From: Scortum barcoo
Lineage: Eukaryota > Chordata > Actinopteri > Centrarchiformes > Terapontidae
Reading direction: 5' to 3'
Length of the DNA stretch: 64,000 bases
Assembly (NCBI GenBank): GCA_023238725.1
Contig: CM041551.1
Location: 9,351,759 to 9,415,758, forward strand
Numbering within the stretch: the first letter of the stretch is position 1; the number at the start of each line of letters is the position of its first letter. Shown here in pieces: positions 11,681-21,869 of this stretch. The notes under the pieces are model-generated. The model was not told the DNA's origin. It saw nothing but the letters and a program-made list of their open reading frames with translations, and did not search any database. A program made the translations under genes and the position numbers.

Positions 11681-14600
11681 TACATTTCCCATGATTAGGG
11701 AACAAGTTATGCTCCTAAAGAGATTCATGGAATATTAATTGAGTGTATATGAATGAAATAGTGTGAAATAGTCAGAAGGGACACAACTCCAACATAGTGT
11801 AACAGAAAACAGTAAAATTATTAATAAATATTTTAATTTGATTTAATTTAAGTCTACAACAGAGGAGTATTAATGTATTTTTCCGAAGAACTTAACTGTT
11901 CATTATAGCGTTAAAGAGACCAAGAGGTCACACAATATGTCTTGCTCGGTGTCAGCAGGTCTCACATGTTGCCTTTCCTGAAGGCAGGACATTTTAGCCA
12001 GTCCCACACAGGTGTAGCTAATCACATTAATTTACTAGAGCTGCGTTCAGGTGCGCCAGTCAAAGCTCTGGATTTTTGGTTTTTCGCAAGTAGCTCATGG
12101 CGTTCATGGAGATTTTTTTTTTTCTGTCAAAGCACTGGCCTGCTCAGTAGCTTCTGGTGCTGAACTGTCTTTATAACCTGAGTGAGATGTTTAACTGTTC
12201 TGGTTTATCGATGCTGAATTTAGTGAAGAGCTGCTGCTACGCTTTGCTCTGACTAAGAGTGTGTGAAGTACTTTTTACTATTAATGTTAAATTAATTTTG
12301 ACTTTTGAGTTGAACAGCGGTAAGGTATGGCAGTTTTATTGCGAGATGGAGCCCTCACTCTGTGGATTATAAAGGCTATAAATGTAATTTATAGTACATT
12401 GCATGTCTATGATGATTAGAGGGTATACTACCCTAGTATAATTTATTACTTATGATGTATCTCAGTAAAACTACAGTGTGTTTGCACAGAAGTGGATAAC
12501 TTATTTAAAAATGACTTTTAGTCATGTATATTATGCTAAAACTGTCACTATGTCCTGACAGTAGTACATGAGACAGATAATCTATGAAAAAAGCTCCACC
12601 TGTTGCCTCTAAGGCCAATTGACAAGAATCCACGGCGCCCAGGTCTAAAACAACCAATCTGAACAGGATATCTGGTTCAGTCCCTCTCCTGCATTGACTT
12701 TGCTCTACTGCACATGTGTTAAATGGGAGCGGACGTAATGCCAGATAAACAACAACTGACCGACCAAGCATTGACAAAACAGCAGCTTACATGAAAAAGA
12801 TAGGTAAGAGGAGAGCAGAAGAAGGGTGAGAGAAGAAAAGCGGGTTAAAAAGAGAGTTAGATCAAGTGAGGCTGCGTGGAGGAGCTTTGTAGACAAGCTG
12901 GTGTGCACCGTAGAGACAAACAAGGAGCTGGAACCATACGCCTTGAACATACATGCTCTGTGTTTTTCAAAATGGGAGAAAGGAGAGGATGAAGTTCTCC
13001 TAATCTTGCCAACTGGCACTTTAATGGGCCAGATGTTCTTGTGTAGCAACATGTACAGTATGTTTGAATACACTTGTAGGTCCAGGTACAGTTTACTGTA
13101 TCTACACACAAGTCACTCTGCTAAAAGTATGATTAACTTGCAGTACGTTAGGCCTCAACAACATACAAAGTCATCACATGGATTAGATATTCAGCAAAAA
13201 GCACATTTGTGGTCAAACACATTTATCAATGAAGAGTGAGGTCAGTAAGGTAGTGGCTTGCAGATAGATGTCAGAAGGAGAAAGAGGACAACCAGACACT
13301 GAAAATTCACATTTATTATTTATAAACATATTGGTTGCTTCAAAAAACACATTTCTCAGACATTCTGGCTGTAATAGCTTTTAATGTGATGATGAAAATT
13401 AGGAGATGCTCTCTCATTTTCTGATTGTTCTTTTAGCTTAAAAACGTGAGCTGAAAGTTGTCCGGTGGTTCCAACATGTTGGTTAAAAGTGTCTTCCCCA
13501 GTTGCATGGCTTATGCACTTATTGATTCATTAAGCAGAGTATTGGATTTTATAAAAGCACTTCAATGATCCAGGAATGCAAAGTTCACGTTCCAGAGTGA
13601 GCTCCAGAGCTCTGTCCGGCCCCTCTCAAGGTGTTTGATGACATGATGAATTGGTTTTGCTTTCCCCTTATTTCACAGCCTTCTCCCTCTCCTCTCTATG
13701 TCCTCCTCCCGTACCCCCACTCCTCTCCCTTTTCCCCACCATCATTCCACCTCTCTTCCTCACATTCCTTCCCCACCTCTCTTCCTTTCAATTTCCTTTC
13801 TCTTCTTTTCCTTCTCCGCCTACTCGACCTTCTCTTATTCCTACTCTACGTCTACCATCTCTGTCTGCAGACTCTCCCATTGTTCGTTCAGGCTCCAGCA
13901 CTTTCACAGGCAACCCTTGTTTAGATGATGTGAGGCGCAGAAACGTTTAGACAGCTCCATTTGCTTGTATGTGTGAGTATGTTTAACTACAAAAATCACG
14001 TGGTGTGTGAAAGGATTGCAAGTTGTGTTTTATGTAGAAATTTCCTTTCACATGTTTGAAACAACAAAAACAAAAACAAACAAAAGTTAATATTATTTGC
14101 ATTATTAGTTACAGTGTGTAAGGGGTTTGAAATTTGAAGAAAATAAGTGACAATACATATGCAAAAAATTTGCAACATTTTAGGGTTGGGGTGTGTGGTT
14201 TGGGAAATGTTTCATTTTGGTTTTCAACGTCAGAGTTCACTCTGAAATGTTTGACTGGGGGATACCTGTTATGTAGACTTCTAACTATAGCGTATATGTG
14301 CAGGTCAAAGAGCAAAAAAGCATCTCCACACACTACTGCTGCTCTGAAGTCTGCAGACGTCAACAGCCACGTTGTCCAGAGTGAGTTCACCAAGACAACA
14401 GCTCGTCATCCTTCTGACTGGCCAAGCACATATATAAGGTAAGGACACTTTTCACAAAGACCGGAGGTGGAAACTGCTGTTCTCACCCATTTCATAAATC
14501 CGCTGGTTTGGATTGTGGTACCATTGCATCAGGGTGCTTCCTGGAGTCGGTGTATTGATGTTTAAGGACATGTGAGTGAAAGGAATGATAAAAAGTAAAT

Positions 14601-16082
14601 GTTTGTTATTAAAATCATGAAGTACTGTATTAAGGAAACACTAAAGATAGATACTGCCAGTTGTAATCTCAACCACCAAATGCACAGTACTTTGCAGGGG
14701 TATTATTTGTGAGACAGTGTAAGCTAAATCTATTGAAACTCTGAACCACTATTTTAAAAATAACCCAACATCTGCTTGTTCTGGTGCCTGTAAGATATTG
14801 CTAGACTTACTTAAAATTTTATGTGTGAGCTTTGTCTGACCTAAAGAGAAAGCCTTTTCTTCTCTAGGAGTGCTATGTTTGTATAATGTTACTTGACTGT
14901 GCCCCATACCCTGCAATTTTAGCACAGCAAGGTTTGAGGTATGCAGTTTACTGTTCATGTTGTGCCTTTAAATGTGACTGAGATGGTCACAAAATATTTG
15001 TTCATTGCTCTTCAGGAAAGTAGAGCCTGATCTTATACATAAGAAACCTCCCTACCTCTTTAATTTTGAGTACTATGGTTTCCTCCTTTACTTGAAACCT
15101 TACCTGAAACAAATTAAACTTGTACAGCAAATAAAACAGTCCGTTTTATACTGCTCTGTGATTGAGTTGGAGACAATAACTCAATAATAGGAGTTCCTGA
15201 TGAAATTATGGAGGAGGGTCTCTTGTGTTTCTTTCTTTTACCTTCTCCACAGCAGTGAATCACTCCGTAGACCTCTCCTGAATTCTTCCCCGGGGTATCA
15301 ATTTGGCCACATCATTCTCAACCCTCCAACTGTATTTGGTTTTTCAACAATGAATTCCTTTTTTACCTTAGTCCATTGTATATTGAATACGGTCTAGTGT
15401 TTCAGCATTATTGAGAGTCTACTTTATTGTGCTGAGTAAGGATCTGTAAAAATGCACATTTTGAACGTGGTTGTTTCCTCTCATAAAACAGACCACAGAT
15501 TCATCTCTCAGTTAAGGTCTCTGTGGACAAACTCTACTTAAGACAGCAGTTTAGTGCATCAGACATTTCCTCATATTGTTTGTGAGAGATAAAGGTGGCA
15601 CCTTTTTCTAATGATCCTGCAAACGCTACATGACATCACCTCAGTGCCTTATTTTCTCTGTCCTAGAGTTTGTAGATAACAGCAGTGAGGCAGCCAGGAT
15701 AACAGCTGTCTGTGAAAATCGCTCCTCTCTCGCAAGCATTTTACTTAACAAAACAGCCTTCCTCAGAGATTCATCACTGCTGTCATCATTTTTTTTTGTT
15801 CAAAATCTATGGGCCATCAGTCATCACTGTTTTTTTACAATATGAATGATGGCTGTAAATTACCATGCATGACATATTGACAAACCCATTTGCAGTCCTT
15901 GTGGAGAAAGAGCACTGTCATACAGCAAAAGGCATGGTGAATGGGTGGATGGAGTAATCAACAGGCAGAGGATGGTGACGCATGGAAAATAATATACATA
16001 CAATGAAAAAAGAGTGAAAAAAGGAGAGACATTGAAAAAGATATAAAGATGTTCATTCTTTGACATATCCCATTTGATACTG
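11681..16082. other. Intergenic, no gene seen
   Basis: Noncoding DNA. A strongly pyrimidine-rich tract covers about 13,675-13,870. An unrecognised 137-codon frame at 12,826-13,239 (+) was examined and not accepted as a gene. Near 12,580-12,760 the sequence has the look of a dispersed repeat, but I cannot place it. Confidence 0.5.
13675..13870. repeat. Polypyrimidine tract
   Basis: About 190 bases of the + strand are almost entirely C and T, with only scattered A and G, ending in CTGTCTGCAG. Long homopyrimidine runs are common in fish noncoding DNA and can form triplex structures. No coding role is evident, although three short overlapping frames are open here because stop codons are purine-containing. 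Confidence 0.7.
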
Positions 16083-16300
16083 TGGCTCTGTGGATGGCAA
16101 TTTCAACCTGTCTGTTGCCCAGTTCACCACTTTTATTCAGGTTGAAATATCTCAATAACTGTTGCCATGAAATTCCGTACACACATTCATAGTCCCCAGA
16201 TGATAAATCTTATTAACTTTGGTGATCTCCTAAATTTATGGTTTTTGATGGATTACCATGAAATCTGACACAGACATTTACAGACTGATACAGTCCCAAC
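16083..16300 (-). repeat. Widespread teleost dispersed repeat, second copy
   Basis: The blocks 'GTTGAAATATCTCAATAACTG', 'CCATGAAATTCCGTACACACATTC', 'CCCCAGATGATAAATC' and 'AACTTTGGTGATCTCC' occur in pieces in the order seen in this fish repeat. The copy at 39,302 carries the matching 'CCCAGAGGATGAATCCCACTG' region, which gives evidence from within the window that both belong to one family. It is inverted relative to the 4,875 copy. Confidence 0.5.
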
Positions 16301-17131
16301 AGCCCTTTTCTCTAGCACTATCACTGTTTTAATTTATCCAGTATTTATGTTCTCTGATTTGGAATTCTATAGAGCTGGATTGAGGTGAGCAGAGGGTTTG
16401 CATGGAGACTGCTTTGCTAGGTGTGCGTTACTGACAAAGAGACAATAATGGAGCATTGATACCAACGTGCCTCATGTTTTATCGACTCTGATCAATATCC
16501 ACCAGCACCAGAAACTTGTAGGAGAAAAAAACACAGTTCTTGCAATGCTCATGTGATGTATTCTTAGCTGCCATGGCCCTGATATGTAGTTACATTTTTA
16601 GCAGCATGTCAGCTAAAGCAGTGTTGATGGTATGTTTCAAATATTCAGAAGAAGACATTGTAGTCATTTTTCTTGATAGCTTGAACATGCGTTAATGCTA
16701 TTACTGTGAAACTAGAGACTCAAAAGGAACACTCAACAGCATTATGTGTCTACATCTTTTTAATTTCAATTTATATATTAAGAGCTACATGTAGCACTGT
16801 AAACCGTGGATCCCTGATGAAAGATGTTAATACCTTGGTTTGTATAGCCGTGACTGATAATCTGTTAAAATGCTTTTGACCTATGGCCCAGTATTTGATG
16901 ATAGCATGCTGACTGTCATCGTCAATCCTTCATTTGAAGAAATCAGTGACACATTACCACCAATGGAGGTGCCTATTATCCATTTCATTTATTTAGAAAA
17001 ATGCTCCCTGCAGTAATGATAATCACACATTATGTTCTGGACTGATGAGTGAGACATGACTGAGACATGGTAGTGAAAAATGCTGGCAGCCAGAATTGGA
17101 GGGCAATTTGTCTCAATGAAAATGTTCTCTC

Positions 17132-17609
17132 TGTTATGGTTCGCTTTATGCCCTGTTGTTGCCTTGTGTTTCTTGTATCCCTTGTGTTTTCTCTGTCTGG
17201 TGTTTTCTCTGTCTGGTGTTCCTTGTGTTATCCTGTCTTGTGTTTATTGTATTCAGTGTGTGTCCAGGGTCTTCCTTGTGTTTTCATGTTCCTTGTGTCC
17301 TTCTTGTCTCTCGTTCCCTGTGTCCTGTGTCAGTTGTTTCCTATCTCCTGTTTTGCTCACTTCCTGTTTTATTTTGTATTCCTGTCCTCTCCTCACATGT
17401 CTGCCACTTGACTTTCTGTCCTTGTGTGTTTTCCCGCCTCTGGATTACTCTGCTCCTCCCTTATTAGTTTCACCTGTCTCCTGGTAGTCTCCTTACCTGT
17501 TTCCACTTCCCTGTCCCCCACAATGTCTGCATACATCTACTCTGCCTCCTGCCTCGTCTGCATCCTGGGTCCCTACTTCACTTCGCCCTGCACCCTATGA
17601 CTCTTGACA
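17132..17609 (+). mobile_element. Solo LTR of the 29.9-33.4 kb element family
   Basis: The segment starts TGTTATG (17,132) and can be closed at TGACA (about 17,609), giving the TG...CA termini expected of an LTR. It is T/C-rich with repeated CCTTGTGTT units, like the U3 of the LTR at 32,787-33,400 read on the minus strand. A 24-base stretch at 17,358-17,381 is exactly the reverse complement of 33,220-33,243. Both copies also share the block CTCCTGCCTCGTCTGCATCC...GGGTCC (17,547-17,572) near the end. Flanks are CTCTC and CTCTT, a weak 4-of-5 target duplication. No internal coding sequence accompanies it. Confidence 0.5.
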
Positions 17610-17639
17610 CTCTTGAATATTAGGGAAAAATTTATCAGG

Positions 17640-19274
17640 ACCTGCTCTCGTCAGACTCTGATCTATCTAACTTGCCTTCAGACTCTGGAAATTTAGTAGC
17701 AGATACATACATGAAAACCTGACAATTGCTTAGACGGTTTTATTCCAATTGGTCTTCCCGAATTATCCTCGTTAGTTTCATCATCGAAAGCAACAACTTG
17801 TCTCCTAGACCCCATCCCAACTACGCTGCTTAAGGAAGTTTTCCCATTTATTGGCACATCGCTGCTGCATATTATTAATCTGTCTCTGGTGTCAGGCTTT
17901 GTACCCCAGTCTTTGTAAAGTAGCTGTAATTAAACCATTGAATCAAAAAACCTACACTACCTGATGCACATGTGTTAGCCAATTACAGACAATATCCAAC
18001 CTCCCCTTTTTGTCTAACGATCCTAGAGAAAGCCGTTGCCAAGCCAGTTATGTAATTATCTCCACAGCAATAGTCTTTTTGAAGATTTTCAGTTATATTT
18101 AGAGCTCACCATAGCACAGAAACAGCACTTGTGAAAGTCACCAATGACCTGTTGACAGCATCAGATAGAGGGCTTCTGTCTGTACTTGTCCTGTTAGACC
18201 TCAGTGCTGCCTTTGATACAGTTGACCATCATATTCTGTTGCTGAGAATGGAAAAACTGCTTGGCATTAAAGGGTCTGCATTAAACTGGTTCAGATCATA
18301 CTTATCAGATCGGTCTCAGTTTGTCCATATTAATAATGAATCCTCTGTGCATACTAAAGTCTGTCATGGAGTTCCACAAGGTTCAGTGCTTGGTCCAATT
18401 CTGTTTATTTTGTATATGCTGCCCCTTGGCAATATCATCAGGAGGCACTCCATAGATTTCCATTGTTATGCTGATGACACCCAATTATATTTATCAATGG
18501 AGCCAGACAAAACTGATCAGCTCCTGAATCTCCAAGATATAAGGGCTTGAATGACAAGAAATTTCCTGCTGTTAAACTCAGATAAAACTGAAGTGATCCT
18601 ATTAGGTCCGAAACACCTGAGGAACACGTTCTCTCCTAAGATAGCCTTGCTGGATGGCATTAACTGGGCCTCCAGCACCACTGTAAGGAACCTCTGTGTT
18701 TTATTTGATCAGGATATGTCCTTCGACACCCATATTAAGCATATTTCAAGGTCTGCCTTCTACCACCTGCGCAACAATCGCAAAATTAGGCACTTTCTGC
18801 CCCAAAGCGATGCAGAAAAATTAGTCCATGCATTTGTCTCTTCCAGGCTGGAAGTTACTGTAATTCACTTTTATCAGGCTGCCCGAACAAATCGTTAAAG
18901 ACTCTACAGCTGGTCCAGAATGCCGCTGCTAACCATATTACTCCAGTACTAGCTTCTCTGCATTGGCTCCCTGTAAAATTTAGAGTGGATTTTAAAATCC
19001 TACTCCTCACATATAAGGCTCTACATGGTCTGGCACCATCATATCTTAATGAATTGATAACTCCTTATCATCCAACTAGAGTGCTGCGCTCCCAAAACGC
19101 AGGCTTACTTGTAGTTCCCAAGGTTTTCCAGAAGTAGTCTAGGGGGCAGAGCCTTCAGCTATCAGGCCCCTGTTCTCTGGAACCAGCTCCCAGTCTGGGT
19201 CCTGAGAGGCAGACACAGTGTCAGTGTTTAAGAATAGACTTAAAACCTTCCTTTTTGATAAAGCTTATAGTTAG
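17640..19274 (+). pseudogene. Decayed L2 ORF2 reverse transcriptase
   Basis: Frame fragments read as a single reverse transcriptase. The N-terminal part (about 17,780-18,130) is broken by stops and shifts; the intact block 18,131-18,547 carries LLDLSAAFDTVDHHILL, HGVPQGSVLGPILF and the catalytic CYADDTQLYL motif (YADD codons 18,467-18,478). An in-frame TGA at 18,548 falls where related copies usually have tryptophan before MTRNFLLLNSDKTEVILLG. A frameshift follows near 18,855, then LVQNAAA, a short deletion, and ITPVLASLHWLPVKF. The reading ends near 19,274 after FLFDKAYS. The key aspartates are kept, but stops, shifts and the missing endonuclease make it inactive. It plays no host role. Confidence 0.9.
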
Positions 19275-19390
19275 GGTGGGCACAGGCTCGCCCTTAGTTA
19301 TGCTGCTATAGGCTTTAACTGCCACGGGGCTCCCATGATGCACCGGGCACCTCTCCCTCTTCCTCTTCTCTGCTTCCTTTTTCTCTGCTT

Positions 19391-19704
19391 CTTATTTCAA
19401 AGCCAAAGTAAAAGTCCAAGTATTTTTGTCAATTTTGCGGCATGTGCAGGACATGCTGAGGATTGAAATTTTCTCTCAAACCTTTGGTACTTAATTTACA
19501 ACAAAATAAGCATATTGATTAGAACCAAACTAAGATATGGCAATAAAACAAAGACATTGCAAAATCACAGACAGTGCAAATTGATATGGTAGTAGTGCAA
19601 ACTGGAGTCAGCTTATAAACTGGTTAAACTGATTAAGGTGGTTAAAGTGGTTAAATTGGTTAAACTGGTTAAAGTGTTAAAGTGGTTAATGTGAATACTC
19701 TTAT
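19391..19704. mobile_element. Nested repeat inserted in the L2 3' tail
   Basis: L2 tail sequence stops near CTGCTTCTTAT (19,385-19,395) and resumes near GCATGTTACTGCCC (19,719). Between them lie about 310 bp foreign to L2 tails: a CAATTTTGCGGCATGTGCAGGACATGC block resembling a known teleost dispersed repeat, then stretches rich in 'CAAA' and 'GTGCAAA', then a 9-bp minisatellite. CTTAT occurs at both edges (19,391-19,395 and 19,700-19,704) as a possible short target duplication. The insertion postdates the L2 copy. The family is not named. Confidence 0.45.
19621..19692. repeat. 9-bp minisatellite, TGGTTAAAS
   Basis: About eight tandem units of TGGTTAAA followed by C, G or T, with one unit shortened by a base and others carrying point changes. 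It lies at the right end of the nested insertion and may be its tail. Confidence 0.85.
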
Positions 19705-20225
19705 GTCCTGTAAAGTGCATGTTACTGCCCCCGGTCCTCTTTGTTCTCTCCAGTCTTGCAGGTTCCTCACTGATTCTGGTTGTGGTCCATCTGTCTGAGG
19801 TTCACTGGCCTGGTGGGGACATGATCTGTGTCTGTGTTGTGGAGAGAAGGTCGAGTGGCCCAGAGCTCCATATGAGGACTTCTAGAGATGCACCTTGGAC
19901 TCATGGACTCCTTTTCCATTACCTGTGCGATACCTTCACACATGAACTAAACCCATGAACTCAGAATATTGATGATGATGTTCTCTGTACATGTGGCATC
20001 TATTGCACATCTGTCCGTCCCAGGGAGAGGGATCCCTCATCTGTGGCTCTTCCTCAGGTTTCTTCTTTTTCCCATAAAGGGTTTTTTGAAGTTTTTCCTG
20101 ACCCGGTTCGAGGGTCTAAGGACAGAGGGTGTCACAACTGTACAGATTAGTAAAGCCCTCAGAGGCAAACGATGTTTGTGATTTTGGGCTTTAAATAAAT
20201 AAATTTGAATTTGAATTTGATTCTC

Positions 20226-21100
20226 ACTCTCTTCTGAAGGATTTCTGTTCTTTTTAATCATATATCACAAACAGCCATCACAAATTAATCAGTTTCAATT
20301 CAGTAGAAAAGGGAAGTAAAAAGATGTCTTCAGTACTTGAAAATTGTTCATGCTGAAGGAGCAAAACCAAAAGAAATGTTTCTATGGTGTGGAGGCAGCT
20401 CTCGGCAGAGGCATACAACTGGGAAAAATATAAAACATTCCTAAGTGTTTGAGAGCTCAGCTCAGTCACATTGTGTCTTAACACTGGGTCTAAAGTCTTC
20501 TAGAGCTTGTCATACATCCACACTGCACAAAAAGAGTAGAAGACCAGCAGAGTTGCCCTGAACAGTTCATGCTGAGAGAACTTAGTTTGCCTGACATTAA
20601 TTTTTGCAGAACAGCTCGTGCAATCTGGAAGCAATAAAACTGAGATATGCCAAGTTAATACAGATATAGCCAAGATGAGTTTGAGAGCATTATCTCCAAC
20701 AGATGTCTCTGTACTCAGGATAGACTTTTAAAAAAAATGTGTAATCATTTCTGAAAACATTTAATCACCCCATAAGTAGCACAATAAAGGGTACTTTTGT
20801 GTGAATTAGAGAGAGACTCTTAAAATACAACCCTGTCTACAACCCTGTACCATGCCAGAATAAGCTGAGATCATTTCAAAATGAATGAATGTAACAAAAA
20901 TGGTTTTTGTTAACTAGTCGTACTCTTTGTTTGTGATGTTGTCTCTGACAGCTCTTTTTTATTTGGGAGCAACAACTGCATACCACAAATGTTTAGGACT
21001 ATTCAAGTGTCCTCATACTGCACTCACCAAACGGGCAATTTCAAAAACGCAAGCAGGCCAACTACACAGACAGAGAGAGTGACTGTGATTTTCTTTTAAA
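20226..21100. other. Upstream flank of the host gene
   Basis: CpG-poor noncoding DNA between the L2 tail and the CpG-rich promoter region. I see no gene, clear TATA box or repeat family here. Confidence 0.5.
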
Positions 21101-21760
21101 TTGTTTTCTGTGTGGGAGATTTCGGTGCGAGGAAAGGAGACGAATTGGCCGAGTGCAGGGCTATCACCACCTAGAGAAGGAGGGGGGCACTGTCTGTATA
21201 AGAAACGGACATTTAGAGAGGGAGAGCGACAGAAAGACTGAGATAAGTTTAGCACCACGGACAGCGCACCGGAGCGCCGGAGAGGAGGAATCAGTTCAGC
21301 AGATTGGAGCTGCGCAGTCATGCCTCCCTGAACTCCTGGAGCCTCCACACTGTACGCCACAGTGGCATCCAGCTGTTCTCCTCCTGCGCTGCTGGAGACT
21401 CGTTTTTCTTTTTGTTTTTTGTGTTTTTTTTTGTTCAGGATTCGCCTAACAAGGAAGGGAGGTAGCTGCACTGATCAGCCTGTTTGTCAGCGCGATCCTT
21501 ACATCATCTCTTTATTGAGAGAGAGAGAGAGAGAGAGAGAGGGAGGAGAGAGGAGGGAGAGGAGAGAGAGAGAGAGAGAGAAGATAGAGAGAGAGGGAGA
21601 CAGAGTCTGTGCAGCCAGGCTCCTCTCCGCCAGTCCTCAACTGCAAAGCGACTCTGCCGGACCGACTGGCGCTGCCCTCCGCCCCGCCGTGTGTTTTTTT
21701 TTCTTCCCCGAGTGTCTCCTCTCCCTCTCCCGCTGCGCTGCGTCCACACCGGCCGTGAAG
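21101..21760 (+). promoter_or_regulatory. CpG-rich promoter and 5'UTR region
   Basis: CpG dinucleotides become dense from about 21,240 and stay dense to about 22,060, in contrast with the CpG-depleted DNA on both sides. The stretch includes CCGCCCCGCCG (about 21,680) as a possible Sp/KLF site and a long purine tract at 21,517-21,607. There is no obvious TATA box, so a dispersed CpG-island start is likely; the transcription start is not placed. A minimal upstream frame, ATGCCTCCCTGA, lies at 21,320-21,331 if transcription begins left of it. No other ATG occurs between there and the coding start. Confidence 0.6.
21517..21607. repeat. (GA)n purine tract in the 5'UTR or promoter
   Basis: An almost pure purine run, mainly GA dinucleotides with GGA interruptions, about 155-240 bp upstream of the coding start. 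GA tracts at promoters can bind GAGA-type factors or form triplexes. Length variation between individuals would be expected. Confidence 0.9.
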
Positions 21761-21863
21761 ATGCACCGGCACCGTCCTGCCCAGGGATCGACGTTGTTAT
21801 TGCCGGTCGCTTTGTGGATTTTCGGCCACGTCAGCGGCGCGCACGGAGCTTTGCCAACAACCC
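21761..21863 (+). CDS. First coding exon of an unidentified signal-peptide protein
   Basis: The ATG has A at -3 and is the only ATG in its frame in the CpG-rich region. The 34 codons give MHRHRPAQGS, a hydrophobic core TLLLPVALWIFGHV, then SGAHGALPTT. This is a classic signal peptide: positively charged start, hydrophobic core and small residues (SGA or AHG) at a likely cleavage point near residues 27-29. The last base, C at 21,863, starts a split codon, and the exon ends at CCC|GTAAGTT, a strong phase-1 donor. Phase-1 introns straight after a signal peptide are typical of secreted proteins and cell-surface receptors built from shuffled domains. The protein family cannot be set from this exon. 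The MHR-rich start loosely recalls ROR-type receptor kinases, but that is a weak guess. The downstream exons appear to lie outside the window. Confidence 0.7.
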
Positions 21864-21869
21864 GTAAGT
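21864..21869 (+). other. Splice donor of intron 1
   Basis: GTAAGT matches the vertebrate U1 consensus at all six intronic positions. The frame continues open to 22,003 past the donor, but that read-through is GC-rich intronic sequence without protein character. Confidence 0.75.

Larger units (their letters stand above)
17610..20225 (+). mobile_element. 5'-truncated L2-type LINE (non-LTR retrotransposon)
   Basis: The segment contains the reverse transcriptase and C-terminal half of an L2-clade ORF2, then a long 3' tail. The tail carries blocks typical of fish L2 copies: CTATTGCACATCTGTCCGTCC, GGGAGAGGGATCCCTC, GAGGTTTCTTC, GGGTCTAAGGACAGAGGGTGTC and GTAAAGCCCTCAGAGGCAAA (some given in part), ending in a TTGAAT microsatellite (20,202-20,222). 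The apurinic endonuclease domain and ORF1 are absent, which is the usual 5' truncation from incomplete target-primed reverse transcription. The tail is split by a nested insertion at about 19,391-19,704. The element abuts a solo LTR on its left. Confidence 0.9.

Noticed and set aside
12826..13239. 137-codon open frame on the + strand
   Set aside because: No domain, odd composition, no splice or promoter context, and the upstream 12,580-12,760 sequence looks like a dispersed repeat. A codon-conservation test or a repeat search would decide.
14134..14442. 102-codon frame ending near an ATAAG|GTAAGG donor-like site
   Set aside because: No acceptor or domain support, and it lies upstream of the promoter in intergenic DNA.
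17067..17487. Three overlapping + frames of 103-135 codons rich in Cys, Leu and Ser
   Set aside because: They arise from the CCTTGTGTT-rich solo LTR, which has few stops in any frame. They are not genes.
21013..21471. 152-codon minus frame antisense to the 5'UTR
   Set aside because: No recognisable domain and no sign of a separate gene; it overlaps the promoter region of the + strand gene. A bidirectional promoter is possible, but nothing here supports a coding product.
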